This document shows positions 41,940-42,094 of a DNA stretch of 42,094 nt, in pieces. The notes under the pieces were generated by a model. The model ran no database searches. It was not told where the DNA came from and worked only from the letters and a program-made list of their open reading frames with translations. Numbering within the stretch: the stretch's first letter is position 1; each line of letters starts with the position of its first letter. Source of the stretch: Pseudomonadota bacterium (lineage in GTDB: Bacteria > Cyanobacteriota > Vampirovibrionia > Obscuribacterales > Obscuribacteraceae); assembly GCA_021325555.1 (NCBI GenBank), contig JAJPGY010000025.1, forward strand, positions 1 to 42,094. The letters run 5' to 3'. A program made the position numbers and the translations under genes.

Positions 41940-41994
41940 GCGCGGCGATTATTAAAGCAGCTTGTTTCCTTAAGGGGAGCTCGAATCGCCGCGC
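41940..41994. repeat. 11-bp inverted repeat after the CPBP gene
   Basis: GCGCGGCGATT (41940-41950) and AATCGCCGCGC (41984-41994) are perfect inverse copies with a 33-nt spacer. They lie just after the CPBP stop codon. They could be a transcript-end structure or the termini of a small mobile repeat. Confidence 0.55.
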
Positions 41995-42001
41995 GTTCAT
42001 T

Positions 42002-42048
42002 GCTGCGCTTCGCTGCGGATTCCTCCTCGGAATCCTTCGCTGCGCTTC
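42002..42048. repeat. Compound direct/inverted repeat at the right end
   Basis: GCTGCGCTTC occurs at 42002-42011 and 42039-42048, and TTCGCTGCG at 42009-42017 and 42036-42044. Between them GGATTCC-TCCTC-GGAATCC forms a 7-bp hairpin. No gene is seen in the last 160 bases. Confidence 0.6.
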
Positions 42049-42094
42049 TTGTCGGCGCCCAGGAAATCATGGCTTCTGGCGGGCGGGGCATGCG

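Noticed and set aside
41976..42000. tRNA-like TCGAATC segment
   Set aside because: No acceptor stem or anticodon arm can be folded around it.

Overview
This is a GC-rich bacterial chromosome segment with about 40 genes and many GTG/TTG starts. Housekeeping genes (gdhA, guaA, tsaD, a phosphohexomutase, ridA, an FtsB-like gene, an Slt-type lytic transglycosylase) are mixed with envelope and surface functions. Lipobox and Tat-type signals, a Tad/Flp pilus locus and undecaprenyl-sugar-type enzymes show a bacterium with an elaborate envelope. The phylum cannot be fixed from the sequence alone. A deep-branching lineage related to non-photosynthetic Cyanobacteriota or Armatimonadota is only a guess. 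No tRNA, rRNA, CRISPR array, transposase or phage gene was recognised.

Layout. 1-4.0 kb: a DUF4177-like repeat protein, a GT87-type membrane protein and an unrecognised 370-residue protein. 4.4-9.8 kb: a DUF3343 (putative Se/S carrier) gene, a small zinc-ribbon gene, a lytic transglycosylase, a class V aminotransferase of the cysteine desulfurase type, and glutamate dehydrogenase. 9.8-21.7 kb: a plus-strand run in which polytopic, probably GT-C fold membrane proteins (9774, 12617, 18658, 20364) surround guaA and a four-gene cassette. The cassette holds an NDP-sugar 4,6-dehydratase-like SDR, an ArnB/WecE-like PLP aminotransferase, an ArnC-like polyprenyl-phosphate glycosyltransferase and a WecD-like N-acetyltransferase. 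It reads as synthesis of an N-acylated 4-amino-sugar, loading onto a lipid carrier, and transfer across the membrane by the flanking proteins. This is the best candidate for an undescribed system here.

21.7-23.7 kb: a minus-strand, translationally coupled pair made of a squalene-cyclase/prenyltransferase-fold protein and a Tat-exported DUF362 lipoprotein. 24.1-31.5 kb: a compact Tad locus (flp, cpaB, cpaE, cpaF, tadB, tadC) followed by a DUF192 gene, with the prepilin peptidase and ridA on the opposite strand. No secretin, TadD or minor pseudopilin genes are present in the window. 31.7-33.3 kb: two paralogous secreted Gly/Pro-rich proteins, one with a 15-bp tandem repeat.

33.7-42.1 kb: tsaD, a zinc-ribbon protein, a small acidic protein, a zinc-ribbon/FHA protein, a protein with J-like and GspE-N-like segments, a YD-repeat-like protein with a (CG)10 tract near its start, the phosphohexomutase, an FtsB-like protein, a small secreted protein, and a CPBP-family membrane protease. 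The right end carries a repeat-rich tail. Functional assignments rest on reading motifs by eye; no database search was possible.
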